Assembly: GCF_024112395.2 (NCBI RefSeq)
Contig: NZ_CP078013.2
Span: 1,736,001 to 1,800,000 of the forward strand
Reading direction: 5' to 3'
Source: Pseudomonas pergaminensis
GTDB lineage: Bacteria > Pseudomonadota > Gammaproteobacteria > Pseudomonadales > Pseudomonadaceae
Length of the DNA stretch: 64,000 nt
Part shown: positions 41,895 to 50,014 of the stretch, piece after piece
Position numbering within the stretch: the first letter of the stretch is position 1
Layout of the letters: each line of letters starts with the position of its first letter
Position numbers and translations under genes: made by a program
Notes under the pieces: generated by a model
Seen by the model: the letters and a program-made list of their open reading frames with translations, nothing else
What the model was told of the DNA's origin: nothing
Databases searched by the model: none

Positions 41895-42905
41895 TCACCG
41901 CCCTTCCAACAACGCCCCAGCTTGGTCCAGCAACGCCAACGGATCACTCGCCTTGTGAATATCCACCGACAACAACTGCCTGAACTTGCGCGCCCCTGGG
42001 AAACCGGTGCCCAGCCCCAGGATGTGCCGAGTGATATGGTGCATCGAGCCACCGGTCGCCAAATGCTGGGCAATATAAGGCCGCAATTGCACCAACGCCT
42101 CCGCCCGACTGATCACCGGCGCGTCACTGCCAAACAGCTGCTGATCCACCTCCGCCAGCAGATACGGATTGTGATAAGCCTCCCGGCCCAGCATCACGCC
42201 ATCAAACGTCTGCAAATGCACATGGCACTGCTCCAGCGTCTTGATCCCGCCGTTAAGCACTATCTCCAACTCCGGAAAGTCCCGCTTCAACTGCGCTGCC
42301 ACGTCATAGCGCAGCGGCGGAATGTCGCGATTCTCCTTCGGCGACAACCCCTCCAGAATCGCGATCCGCGCATGCACGGTAAAACTGGTGCAACCCGCGT
42401 CCTTGACTGTCCCGACAAAATCACACAGCTCGGCATAACTGTCCCGCCCATTGATCCCGATGCGATGCTTCACCGTCACCGGAATCGACACCGCATCGCG
42501 CATCGCCTTCACACACTCCGCCACCAACGCCGGGTGCGCCATCAGGATCGCGCCGATCATATTGTTCTGCACGCGGTCGCTGGGGCAGCCGACGTTCAGG
42601 TTCACTTCGTCGTAACCAGCCGCTTCGGCCATACGCGCGCACGCGGCCAGGTCGGCGGGGACACTACCGCCCAATTGCAGTGCAAGCGGGTGCTCGGCTT
42701 CGTTGTGGCGCAAGAAGCGGTCGTGGTCGCCGTGCAGGATCGCGCCGGTGGTGACCATCTCGGTGTAGAGCAGGGCGTGCTTGGAGAGCAGACGCAGGAA
42801 GTACCGGCAGTGGCGGTCGGTCCAATCCATCATGGGTGCAACGCTAAAGCGCCGAGACAGTGCGGGGCTTGATTCTGCTGGGCTAAAGCTCTGTTTATCT
42901 AGCAT
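41895..42905 (-). CDS. dusA: tRNA-dihydrouridine(20/20a) synthase DusA
   Basis: A 336-residue FMN enzyme that reduces U20/U20a in the D loop of tRNA. The N-terminal SVAPMMDWTDRHCRYFLRLL and the catalytic Cys in NLNVGCPSDRVQ are clear; the C-terminal helical tRNA-binding domain is present. The ATG at 42905 is preferred over a TTG nine bases earlier. The gene is the attachment target of the neighbouring integrase: its first codons and promoter are probably supplied by the prophage, and the ORF remains intact. Confidence 0.95.
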   Translation of the reverse strand: MLDKQSFSPAESSPALSRRFSVAPMMDWTDRHCRYFLRLLSKHALLYTEMVTTGAILHGDHDRFLRHNEAEHPLALQLGGSVPADLAACARMAEAAGYDEVNLNVGCPSDRVQNNMIGAILMAHPALVAECVKAMRDAVSIPVTVKHRIGINGRDSYAELCDFVGTVKDAGCTSFTVHARIAILEGLSPKENRDIPPLRYDVAAQLKRDFPELEIVLNGGIKTLEQCHVHLQTFDGVMLGREAYHNPYLLAEVDQQLFGSDAPVISRAEALVQLRPYIAQHLATGGSMHHITRHILGLGTGFPGARKFRQLLSVDIHKASDPLALLDQAGALLEGR

Positions 42906-42960
42906 TTTACTCAACGTGTTCTAGGCGAGTTTTAGGGCGTTTTCAGGCGTTTTTGGAGGC
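42830..42960. other. Likely left attachment site region (attL) in the dusA 5' end
   Basis: The integrase gene starts 105 bases upstream of dusA and the foreign region begins here. Prophages and islands with dusA-type tyrosine integrases are known to insert at the 5' end of dusA and keep its frame. The region given spans the first ~25 codons and the upstream sequence; the exact core cannot be set without the right-hand copy, which is outside the window. Confidence 0.45.
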
Positions 42961-42962
42961 TC

Positions 42963-43001
42963 GGTGGTACGATGTACCACCTCAAAACTGACGCGTACCA
43001 C
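42963..43001. promoter_or_regulatory. Palindrome and repeat upstream of the integrase
   Basis: GGTGGTACGATGTACCACC (42963-42981) is a perfect 8-base inverted repeat with a 3-base centre, and GTACCAC recurs at 42995-43001, eight bases before the integrase ATG. Such repeats are typical of integrase arm sites, excisionase sites or an operator. Confidence 0.55.
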
Positions 43002-43009
43002 TTTTCGAT

Positions 43010-44161
43010 ATGGCGACCATCAGGGCAAGAAAACTGGCGGATGGGACTATGAGCTACACGGCTCAAATCCGCATCAAACGCGACGGAGTGCAAGTCTACC
43101 AAGAGAGCCAGACCTTCGCCCGGAAACAGGCTGCCCAGGCGTGGACGCGCAAGCGCGAATCGGAGCTGGACCAACCTGGCGCGATCGAGCGGGCGAGTCG
43201 GAAGGGCGTCACCGTCAAAGACATGATCGACCAGTACCTGTTGGAAGTTGGAAAGGCCCGGCCATTGGGCAAAACCAAGAAGGCCACACTTGAAGCCATC
43301 GGCAAGATGGACTTCGGCCAACTGAACGATACTGACGTCACCACCCAATGCCTGGTCGACTTTGCCCTGTTTCGGATGAGCCGCGAGGGCGGCGGCGTCC
43401 AGCCGCAAACCGCCGGCAACGATCTAGCGCACCTCGGCGCCGTCCTGGCCATCGCCAAAGACGCCTGGGGCTATCAGGTTGATCCGCTCGCCATGGGCGG
43501 CGCCCGCCGCGTGCTGCGCAAACTGGGCTACAACCTGAAAAGCCGAGAGCGTGACCGCCGGCCGACTTTGGACGAGCTGGCAAAGGTGCTGACGCACTAC
43601 CAAGCCATGCAGGCTCGGCGCCCAACCGTCATCAATATGCTCAAGGTCGTGGGCTTTGCCTTGTTCTCCACACGCCGGCTGGATGAAATAACCCGTATCC
43701 GCTGGGCCGACGTCGACGAACCCGGTCAGCGAGTGCTGGTGCGCGACATGAAGAACCCCGGCCAGAAGATCGGCAACGACGTGTGGTGCTACCTGCCGGA
43801 CGAGGCGTGGCAGATCCTCCAGACCATGCCGAAGGCCGGCGAAGACATCTTCCCCTACAGCCCTGAATCTATATCCACTTCCTGGGCCAAAGCCTGCAAG
43901 TTCTTGGAAATTGCGGATCTGCACTTCCACGATCTTCGCCATGAAGGCGTCAGCCGCCTGTTTGAAATGGATTGGGATATCCCACGCGTGGCAAGTGTCT
44001 CCGGCCACCGGGATTGGAATTCGATGCGGCGCTATACCCACCTGCGTGGCAAGGGTGACCGTTATGTGGGCTGGGAATGGCACGAAAAGATACTGAGGGC
44101 GCCCGTCCAACTGGGCGCCGCATCAGAAAAGTGGCTCAAAAGGCGTGTTTTATCCCGTTGA
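43010..44161 (+). CDS. int: Tyrosine-type site-specific integrase of the prophage
   Basis: 383 residues. An N-terminal arm-binding part (MATIRARKLADGTMSYTAQI, AP2-like) and a SAM-like core-binding domain precede the catalytic domain. The catalytic residues are Arg in STRRLDEITRIRW, His and Arg in HDLRHEG, His in SGHRDWNSM and the nucleophile Tyr in RRYTHL. It points away from dusA. Its 3' end overlaps the 3' end of the PrtN-like gene on the other strand by 26 bases. Confidence 0.93.
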   Translation: MATIRARKLADGTMSYTAQIRIKRDGVQVYQESQTFARKQAAQAWTRKRESELDQPGAIERASRKGVTVKDMIDQYLLEVGKARPLGKTKKATLEAIGKMDFGQLNDTDVTTQCLVDFALFRMSREGGGVQPQTAGNDLAHLGAVLAIAKDAWGYQVDPLAMGGARRVLRKLGYNLKSRERDRRPTLDELAKVLTHYQAMQARRPTVINMLKVVGFALFSTRRLDEITRIRWADVDEPGQRVLVRDMKNPGQKIGNDVWCYLPDEAWQILQTMPKAGEDIFPYSPESISTSWAKACKFLEIADLHFHDLRHEGVSRLFEMDWDIPRVASVSGHRDWNSMRRYTHLRGKGDRYVGWEWHEKILRAPVQLGAASEKWLKRRVLSR

Positions 44162-44411
44162 GCTGGTTGTGTTCTTTCACCGCGGCTGCGCGCTGCAGGT
44201 CAAGGTAGGCCGCAAAGTCGGTGAGGTGGATGCCCTTGGCCGACTTCTGGCTACCTTCCAGGCGGGTGATCGGCAGTTTGATCTGACCGCTCATCACCTT
44301 GCGCTGGAACATCTCCGGCGTCAGGTGCGTGAAGTAGTCCCTGCACACCAGCTCCAGCGGGATAATCGCCTGACCGTCGTATTGGGCCATGAGAATGAAG
44401 GCTGTATTCAT
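44136..44411 (-). CDS. Pyocin activator PrtN family protein
   Basis: 91 residues matching the PrtN family (MNTAFILMAQYDGQAIIPLELVCRDYF; GSQKSAKGIHLTDFAAYLD). PrtN activates pyocin genes in P. aeruginosa. In prophages the related proteins lie next to the integrase as here and may act in activation or excision control. AAGGGG precedes the ATG. It is the most downstream gene of the leftward early block. Confidence 0.85.
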   Translation of the reverse strand: MNTAFILMAQYDGQAIIPLELVCRDYFTHLTPEMFQRKVMSGQIKLPITRLEGSQKSAKGIHLTDFAAYLDLQRAAAVKEHNQLNGIKHAF

Positions 44412-44420
44412 GATGGCCCC

Positions 44421-44672
44421 TTACATCCTAAACGATTGATGGATGAACGCCGGCGGCGCTTTGTGTTCTGCGGGTTTTGCGTCATTACCCTGGGGCTCGC
44501 AAACGAACCGATGCCGCTTTCGGTTGGGCGCAGTCAGGGCCTCGGTAAGGCGAGGCACGACGGCGGTGCATTGCTCATAGGCGAGAGGGCCACTCCAGCT
44601 ATCAGCCTTCACCACTTGGCAATCCGTTCGGGTTGCATCTGCGCATAGGTAAAGCAGAAGGAATACCGTCAT
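44421..44672 (-). CDS. Small phage protein with N-terminal hydrophobic segment
   Basis: 83 residues. A short hydrophobic stretch at the extreme N-terminus (MTVFLLLYLCADA) may be an export signal; the rest is polar with Cys at positions in TDCQ, EQCT and FVCEP. GGGAG lies before the ATG. It starts three bases after the preceding gene and ends nine bases before the PrtN-like start, so it is part of the early operon. No family is recognised. Confidence 0.55.
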   Translation of the reverse strand: MTVFLLLYLCADATRTDCQVVKADSWSGPLAYEQCTAVVPRLTEALTAPNRKRHRFVCEPQGNDAKPAEHKAPPAFIHQSFRM

Positions 44673-44675
44673 ACG

Positions 44676-44936
44676 CTAAACTCCCATGAGCATGCGCGTC
44701 AGTGCATTGGGCTGGCCGTCCGGTGTCAGCTTTTCGAGTGGTTGGGTGATGGTGCGACCTCTCGCGGTGCGCAAGGTGGCAACGCCGCCACCGATCGCTT
44801 CAATAACGCCGGTACGAGCACTGAGACGGTATTCACGACCACCGCCGCTCAATTCGACGTAGCTGACCTTGTCGCCGACAGCCAGCGGGGTTGTGGTAGC
44901 CTCTGCGGTGCCGCCTTTGGGTTGATTCACTTGCAT
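44676..44936 (-). CDS. Small phage protein with KOW-like beta domain
   Basis: 86 residues. The middle part (LAVGDKVSYVELSGGGREYRL, GVIEAIGGGVATLRT) looks like a small SH3/KOW-type beta barrel, which is my inference. The start at 44936 follows AGGAGAAG. Its ribosome-site block of 24 bases is identical to that of the next upstream gene at 45306. Function unknown. Confidence 0.6.
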   Translation of the reverse strand: MQVNQPKGGTAEATTTPLAVGDKVSYVELSGGGREYRLSARTGVIEAIGGGVATLRTARGRTITQPLEKLTPDGQPNALTRMLMGV

Positions 44937-44994
44937 GGTGCTTCTCCTTTGGGTGGTCGGTGTCGAGGGGTTGCAGCCCCTCGGCACCACCTTC

Positions 44995-45306
44995 TTACTG
45001 GCTTTCGCCGGTTGGGTTCTGCTTCCGCACCAGGTGCAGAAGCAGGTTTTCAAACTCAACAACCTCATCTGTTGCTGACTGCCATTCCAGGACTGCCTGG
45101 ATCTGTTCCCGGCTGCACTCCAGCACCAGAATTTCTTTGTCGCTTACCGCACGAACCTCCAGGATCGCGACCAGGCCGGCTGGGTCGTATGCTTCGGCGT
45201 GAACGATCTTCCCTGACTCGTTAAACCATTCCTTCAGCTCTTTCAGGTGCCGAAGGCGGTTGGTTTCGCCTTGTTGGCCGTCACCGGTGATGACTTGTAC
45301 GTGCAT
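44995..45306 (-). CDS. Small phage protein of unknown function
   Basis: 103 residues, acidic, mixed fold (MHVQVITGDGQQGETNRLRH...). The ATG at 45306 follows AGGAGAAG in a leader shared with the 44936 gene. It lies in the early operon downstream of the primase. No domain recognised. Confidence 0.6.
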   Translation of the reverse strand: MHVQVITGDGQQGETNRLRHLKELKEWFNESGKIVHAEAYDPAGLVAILEVRAVSDKEILVLECSREQIQAVLEWQSATDEVVEFENLLLHLVRKQNPTGESQ

Positions 45307-45355
45307 GGTGCTTCTCCTTTGGGTGGCAGGCGTTGCAGCGTCTGCGGATGTTTGG

Positions 45356-48169
45356 TCAGGCTTGGAAGTGCCAGCACTTCACGATGGGTTGTTTAGTTAT
45401 GACTGCGTTGCTGGTCTTGGCTTGGTGGGCACGAACCGCGCTATCCGTTGCTTTATTGGTGTCGATCAACTTCCGCGAGCGGGAGTCTTTCAGGCGCTCG
45501 CGCAGCTCGCTGACGTCGGCAATCTTTTGGCGATGCTCGGCCGCGCACTTTACAAAGTCGTTGAGGTTGATCGCGATGATGTTGTCTTTCTTGCTGTGGT
45601 TGACCACAGGACCGTCGGCGTCGAGGCCTTCCAGGTATTCGTAGACTTCCCAGAATTCAGCCACCACCGGATGGTCGGAGCTGATCGAGGACTGGCGCTC
45701 GATCGCCATGCGGATGATCTGCGTGCGGGTGTGGCTGATCTGCGGTTCGGTGAGCGGCACCACCATGCGCAGGCAGTCGAGCAGGGCGAGCAGTTGGGCG
45801 TGGTTTTTGTTGATCCGCTCGACCCGGATGTACCCACGCAGCTTGTTGCCGCAGTGCTGACAATCGGCTTGCTCGTCCTGAAACGGTGTCTCACAGGCAA
45901 AGCAATGCGAATGCAGGTTGCGTAACTTCGCCTCGTAGCCAGGGATGCGCTGGGCGAACAGCTCCAGCACTTCCAGCTCTTTTCGAACGGCCTGTAATAC
46001 AAAGTTGCTGAGCGTCGAGCCTTCCAGAGCATTGAGCCGGTCTGCCGCCGCTCGGCTCTCTGGCGTCACGTTCGGGCGCACAAAGTGCAGTTTCACAATC
46101 CGGGTCATGATCGCTTCAGATGCGACCACAGGGGCGTTCTGGCTGATGGCGATCGTGCCGCGAAACGGCGGTTCGTAGGTTTCGTTGCCGGCGGTTTTGA
46201 CGCCCTTGGTCGCGAGTGTGCCGCCGCCGTAGTAGTCCTTGAGTTCGTCCCATTCAAAGGTCTTGGCGTGGGCCTTGTCGTCGCCGCTGCGGTCCGACTC
46301 CAGCAGCACGATGGGCATGCCCGATACCTGGCCCATCAGGCGGCTACGGCCGGCTTTGGTGGACTTGGACGGGTCGAACCCTTCGTAGCCGTCCCGGCCT
46401 GCCAGTTTCCAGAGCAGGGTAAGCAACGTGGTTTTACCGGCCCCGGCCTCGCCTGTGGCTTCAAGGAACGGAAACGACTGGTAGCGGCTGCGGATCTGTT
46501 CGGCGAAAAGTGAACCAAACCAAAAGGTCAGCGCGACGATGCCCTGGGCGCCGAAGCATTGCCATAGCAGGCCGAGCCACTGTTGATCATAGGTTTTACC
46601 GTCTTTCTCCAGATCAATCTTCACGCCCTTTTGCAGGGTCTTGAGCTTGAGTTTGCCCATCTCAAAAAACTCCTCCTCGTTAATGTGGATCACCTGGCCT
46701 TCGCGGACGGCGACGTCGTTGAACACGTAACAGTGGTATTCCTTGCTGTAGCCCACGTAGTCGATGGTCTGTACGGTCTTGATGCCGAAAAGCTGGTCTT
46801 TCATGAGTTTGTCCAACTGTTGGCCACTGCCGGTGAATACGGCCCCCGCGCCCATGCCCAGAAGTCTCTTTTTGAATTCGCTGGCGGCAGCGACCTGACC
46901 GCCTGTGAAGGTGTTTTTCACTGAGCCACCGTCGTGAGGAAAGTCGACGCGGAAGAAGTACCAAGACTCGTCGGTAATCTCGTTGCGCTGGAAATAGAGG
47001 GCTTTGGGGTAGCAGTTGGCGATTTCTACGACGCAGCCGGCCACGTTCAGCGCCTTCTCCCGCAGCTGCTTTTCGTTCAGTACCTGGGCTTCCTGGTCGT
47101 CGCTTTTCTCCAATGCCTGCTTGGCGCTGTTGTATTTCGCAAGGTCCAACTTCCACCAGTACAGGCGGGAGTCGAAGCAGAAGTGAAACTCCTCGCGCTC
47201 GCGCCACTGGTACATGAGCAACGCCTTGTCGCTGGCACTGTCTGCGATCAGCAGGGCGCCCTGGTGGCGGGCTTCCTTCAAGTCTTTTTCGATGCGTTCC
47301 GCGCGTGCTTTCTCGTCGTCGATAAAGGCCCAGCGCTGGTGCAGATCGTTCCAGTCAACCTTGCGTGCATCCGGCTGTGTGACCTGGGCGGCGTCGCAGG
47401 TATAGCCGAGCTCGCGGGCACGCTTCACCCAGGTGCGGGTGTATTTGTGAGCGCCTGGTTCGTTGTCCAAGGCCCAAACCAACTTGGGAGTTTTGCCGCC
47501 GCGAGCGGTGATGAGGGTCTTCAGCGATTCTTCTGGAAAGGCGTTTGATGACAGGGCGGCGACGGCGGAGATACCGTTTTGAATGAGCGCAATGGCGTCG
47601 AAAATGCCTTCAACGATCCATAGTTCGTTCACCTCCAGCAGGTCCAGGCACGGTGGGCACCACCAATGCCCCCTGTAACTCTTGAGGGGCTGGAAGCGGG
47701 CTTTCTTCTTGCCGAAGCGGGAAGGCTGATCAATCAAGCGCTCCCAGTACCCGCCGTGCTCCAGGGGAAAGCGGACTGTTGCGGAGCCGATATTCAGGTC
47801 ACGATCGAAGTAGCTCTCTTGGGTGTACCACCCCTCAAGCAACTCGACTTGAAAGCCCCGCGCGAACGACAGATACGCTCTTGCGCTTGCGGCCGGCTCG
47901 TCGCGGGTAGCCGGCGCGCGCTTGCTCCAGTCGTCGAACAGGTCCGGGTACAGCTCTTTGGTCGGTGCCATATACCGGCATTTTTCCTCGCGGCCGCAGC
48001 GTATGAACCATGGTTCATCGTGACGCGAGAACAGGCGTTTCTGATTGCACTGGGGGCAGGTGCCCTTGCGCATGTAATGCGTGCCGTTCATGTGCTGCAG
48101 GCCGTAATCGGACTCCAGACGCTGAAGTACGTCAGCCCGGATCTGATCTTCCATTGGCTTACGTATCAC
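45356..48169 (-). CDS. Phage primase/helicase (Zn-binding, Toprim and SF3/AAA-type ATPase)
   Basis: 937 residues. The N-terminus has a zinc motif (CPQCNQKRLFSR...IRCGREEKC). A Toprim domain follows (WIVEGIFDAIALIQNG; LVWALDNEPGAH). The C-terminal half is a DUF927-like ATPase with Walker A GEAGAGKTTLL (~555) and a second zinc cluster near 810 (CFACETPFQDEQADCQHC). It is the replication protein of this prophage. The start is GTG at 48169 overlapping the preceding stop by four bases; the ATG at 48154 is the alternative. Confidence 0.85.
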   Translation of the reverse strand: MIRKPMEDQIRADVLQRLESDYGLQHMNGTHYMRKGTCPQCNQKRLFSRHDEPWFIRCGREEKCRYMAPTKELYPDLFDDWSKRAPATRDEPAASARAYLSFARGFQVELLEGWYTQESYFDRDLNIGSATVRFPLEHGGYWERLIDQPSRFGKKKARFQPLKSYRGHWWCPPCLDLLEVNELWIVEGIFDAIALIQNGISAVAALSSNAFPEESLKTLITARGGKTPKLVWALDNEPGAHKYTRTWVKRARELGYTCDAAQVTQPDARKVDWNDLHQRWAFIDDEKARAERIEKDLKEARHQGALLIADSASDKALLMYQWREREEFHFCFDSRLYWWKLDLAKYNSAKQALEKSDDQEAQVLNEKQLREKALNVAGCVVEIANCYPKALYFQRNEITDESWYFFRVDFPHDGGSVKNTFTGGQVAAASEFKKRLLGMGAGAVFTGSGQQLDKLMKDQLFGIKTVQTIDYVGYSKEYHCYVFNDVAVREGQVIHINEEEFFEMGKLKLKTLQKGVKIDLEKDGKTYDQQWLGLLWQCFGAQGIVALTFWFGSLFAEQIRSRYQSFPFLEATGEAGAGKTTLLTLLWKLAGRDGYEGFDPSKSTKAGRSRLMGQVSGMPIVLLESDRSGDDKAHAKTFEWDELKDYYGGGTLATKGVKTAGNETYEPPFRGTIAISQNAPVVASEAIMTRIVKLHFVRPNVTPESRAAADRLNALEGSTLSNFVLQAVRKELEVLELFAQRIPGYEAKLRNLHSHCFACETPFQDEQADCQHCGNKLRGYIRVERINKNHAQLLALLDCLRMVVPLTEPQISHTRTQIIRMAIERQSSISSDHPVVAEFWEVYEYLEGLDADGPVVNHSKKDNIIAINLNDFVKCAAEHRQKIADVSELRERLKDSRSRKLIDTNKATDSAVRAHQAKTSNAVITKQPIVKCWHFQA

Positions 48170-48411
48170 TGCGGACGCTCCGCAGTAGGTACAACGAGCT
48201 GTTTTTTCAGCTCGCTGCGCGTCTTGCAGATGCCAGCCAGGTAGGGCAAGTCCTCAAGCACCCTTGGCGCCCGTTGGCCGCTCGGCACGTTCCGGTAGCG
48301 GTCGGAGTACCAAATATCGGCCATGGTGACTTCGTACTGACTGGTCAACCACAGCAGGTAGTGCTGCGCCTGCTGTTCGTCCAGCTCCAGTTTTATGGTG
48401 ATTTTGCTCAT
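48166..48411 (-). CDS. Small phage protein preceding the primase
   Basis: 81 residues starting MSKITIKLELDEQQAQHYLLWL, helical, with GGTGG seven bases before the ATG at 48411; a GTG nine bases upstream is less likely. The stop overlaps the primase start (GTGA), so the two are coupled. No domain recognised. Confidence 0.6.
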   Translation of the reverse strand: MSKITIKLELDEQQAQHYLLWLTSQYEVTMADIWYSDRYRNVPSGQRAPRVLEDLPYLAGICKTRSELKKQLVVPTAERPQ

Positions 48412-48481
48412 TTCGGCCACCAGTAAGTTGCAAATTTCCCCTACCCACGCGGTGCGGGCATCTATCAGGGAAGGTTTCGGG

Positions 48482-48856
48482 TTAGTGCGGGAGGTTGCGA
48501 GTCAGCAACAGGCGTGTAGGAAGCAAGCGTGCAGAAACGGGGTGTCGCTGTTGGGTGCAGTTGTCGAGCAGCCAGATGACCGGTCGAAACGGGCCGCTAT
48601 TCGGGTGGACGCCAAGCCAGGCAACGCGCTTGCAGGTCATGCTTTCGAACTCGGCGACGGCCAGTTCAGCGATGCGTTGCACAAGGTGCTGAGGGACTTC
48701 AAGCGACAGCGTCAGGTAGCGCGTGCAGTTCTCCACCAACTGCGTGTCTCCGGCCAAATGCTGGCAACGATGGCGGTAGAGGTAGGCCACCGCCGCTTGT
48801 TGCATCGCGGCGCGGTAGTCACTGGCGGGGTTGGTAGTCAGACTGATGGCGTTCAT
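48482..48856 (-). CDS. Phage protein of unknown function
   Basis: 124 residues. A helical N-terminal part (DYRAAMQQAAVAYLYRHRCQHL) is followed by EVPQHLVQRIAELAVAEFE and a basic C-terminus. Its start overlaps the stop of the ogr-like gene by four bases, showing coupling. No family recognised. Confidence 0.6.
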   Translation of the reverse strand: MNAISLTTNPASDYRAAMQQAAVAYLYRHRCQHLAGDTQLVENCTRYLTLSLEVPQHLVQRIAELAVAEFESMTCKRVAWLGVHPNSGPFRPVIWLLDNCTQQRHPVSARLLPTRLLLTRNLPH

Positions 48857-49146
48857 GCGGTTGTGGCCTCCAATTCCAGTTGGTCCAACAGATCGGGCTG
48901 ATTGTTGGCTGTTTTCATTGCCTGGCGACGAATGACCACATCTGCAACGGGCAGCTTTACAGCCGGGTTGGGCATGCCGCTGGGGCTCAGTTCGTGGGTC
49001 ATCTGAAACTCAGCACGCACCGCCCAGCCGCACGCTTCGTTGGTGCATTGCATGTAGGTGATACGCAGGAAAATGTGTTGGCCCTCGCTGGTGCGAATAC
49101 GCATGCGGCTGTGACAGTGGGGGCAGACCAGTTTGTAAGTACTCAC
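48853..49146 (-). CDS. Ogr/Delta-like zinc-finger late-gene activator
   Basis: 97 residues. The zinc ligands are in VCPHCHSRM and QCTNEACGWAV, with the aromatic/basic spacing of P2 Ogr and P4 Delta. These proteins activate late promoters of P2-type phages, which fits the P2-order tail genes further right. Unlike P2, where ogr follows gene D, here it sits in the early operon. Its start overlaps the stop of the preceding gene by one base. Confidence 0.85.
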   Translation of the reverse strand: MSTYKLVCPHCHSRMRIRTSEGQHIFLRITYMQCTNEACGWAVRAEFQMTHELSPSGMPNPAVKLPVADVVIRRQAMKTANNQPDLLDQLELEATTA

Positions 49147-49616
49147 TAGACAGCTCCCTGGCTGTACAGCTGGATGGTCGCGAACACCTCGGCGTAGCGG
49201 GCGGACATGTAGGTGAGCAGGGCGGCGATGATCGCGTCGGCTTCGCGTCTTTCGATAACACCATCGTCAAGGGCGGCAGACATGATCTGATCCACCTTGC
49301 CTCGCTTGGCCGAGGCCTTGAGCGAGCGGCTGTACAACTCCACGTTGTCCAGGTTCTCCGGCAGGCTCAGCGGTACGAACATGCCGCCGTACATTGAAGC
49401 GATGTAGTCAGCCAGGAACGTGGTGCCGGCGACTTGCTCCAGGCGGTGGATGTGTTCGTCGGTCAGCGGGCGGCTGCCGGCGTTTTCGTATGCTTGGTTG
49501 TCGAACTTCTTCAGCGGCATGCCGAGGTCTGCCGAGGCGTATTCCCGACCGCCTGGGTAGGCGCCGATGACGGCCATGACGACGCTCTTTCTGCTGTCTA
49601 GAACTGGGCGTTTCAT
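49146..49616 (-). CDS. CII/YmfL-like phage regulatory protein
   Basis: 156 residues. The N-terminal region (VIGAYPGGREYASADLGMPLKKFDNQAYEN) and TDEHIHRLEQVAGTTFLADYIASMYGGMFVPL match the YmfL/CII-type phage regulators. The ATG at 49616 follows AGGGAG; an ATG 24 bases upstream is possible. It is the second gene of the leftward early operon. Confidence 0.72.
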   Translation of the reverse strand: MKRPVLDSRKSVVMAVIGAYPGGREYASADLGMPLKKFDNQAYENAGSRPLTDEHIHRLEQVAGTTFLADYIASMYGGMFVPLSLPENLDNVELYSRSLKASAKRGKVDQIMSAALDDGVIERREADAIIAALLTYMSARYAEVFATIQLYSQGAV

Positions 49617-49656
49617 CTTCTGGTTTCTCCCTGGAGTCATCGCCCCTACAGTCGTT

Positions 49657-49917
49657 TCATACAGCCTGTGCTGATGTTTGTTCGGTGCTCTCCGCGAGGA
49701 TTCCCGGCAGCACTTCCTTACCGATTACCCGCGAAAGGTCCCGAAGTATCTGGAACGTCAACCGGCCACGAGGCAGTTTGTTGTGCCCGGCCCAACGCTG
49801 AACCACTTGCGTCACAGTTCGCACTTCATAGCCGTGGCTGAGGGCGAACTGACGGAAGTTGCTGCCGCGCTCGATCAGCCGTGCTTGGATCTGGCGCTTT
49901 TCCATGGCTTGGCTCAT
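49657..49917 (-). CDS. Cro-like DNA-binding phage protein (BcepMu gp16 type)
   Basis: 86 residues. The pattern FRQFALSHGYEVRTVTQVVQRW followed by GRLTFQILRDLSRVIG is like BcepMu gp16-family DNA-binding proteins. As the first gene of the leftward operon, divergent from the CI-type repressor, it takes the place of Cro or Cox in the lysis-lysogeny switch. Confidence 0.65.
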   Translation of the reverse strand: MSQAMEKRQIQARLIERGSNFRQFALSHGYEVRTVTQVVQRWAGHNKLPRGRLTFQILRDLSRVIGKEVLPGILAESTEQTSAQAV

Positions 49918-49946
49918 GGTTGATGTGTTCCTAGTTGGTTAAGATG

Positions 49947-50014
49947 TACTCATTGCGCATAAGCCTATTTATTCTATTTAAATAAATCAAGCGGTATTTA
50001 CTCAATATGCATAA
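49947..50014. promoter_or_regulatory. Switch region with two direct operator-like repeats
   Basis: TACTCATTGCGCATAA (49947-49962) and TACTCAATATGCATAA (49999-50014) match at 13 of 16 positions and are 52 bases apart. The second covers the repressor start codon at 50007. Between them is an AT-rich stretch suited to divergent promoters. Confidence 0.6.
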
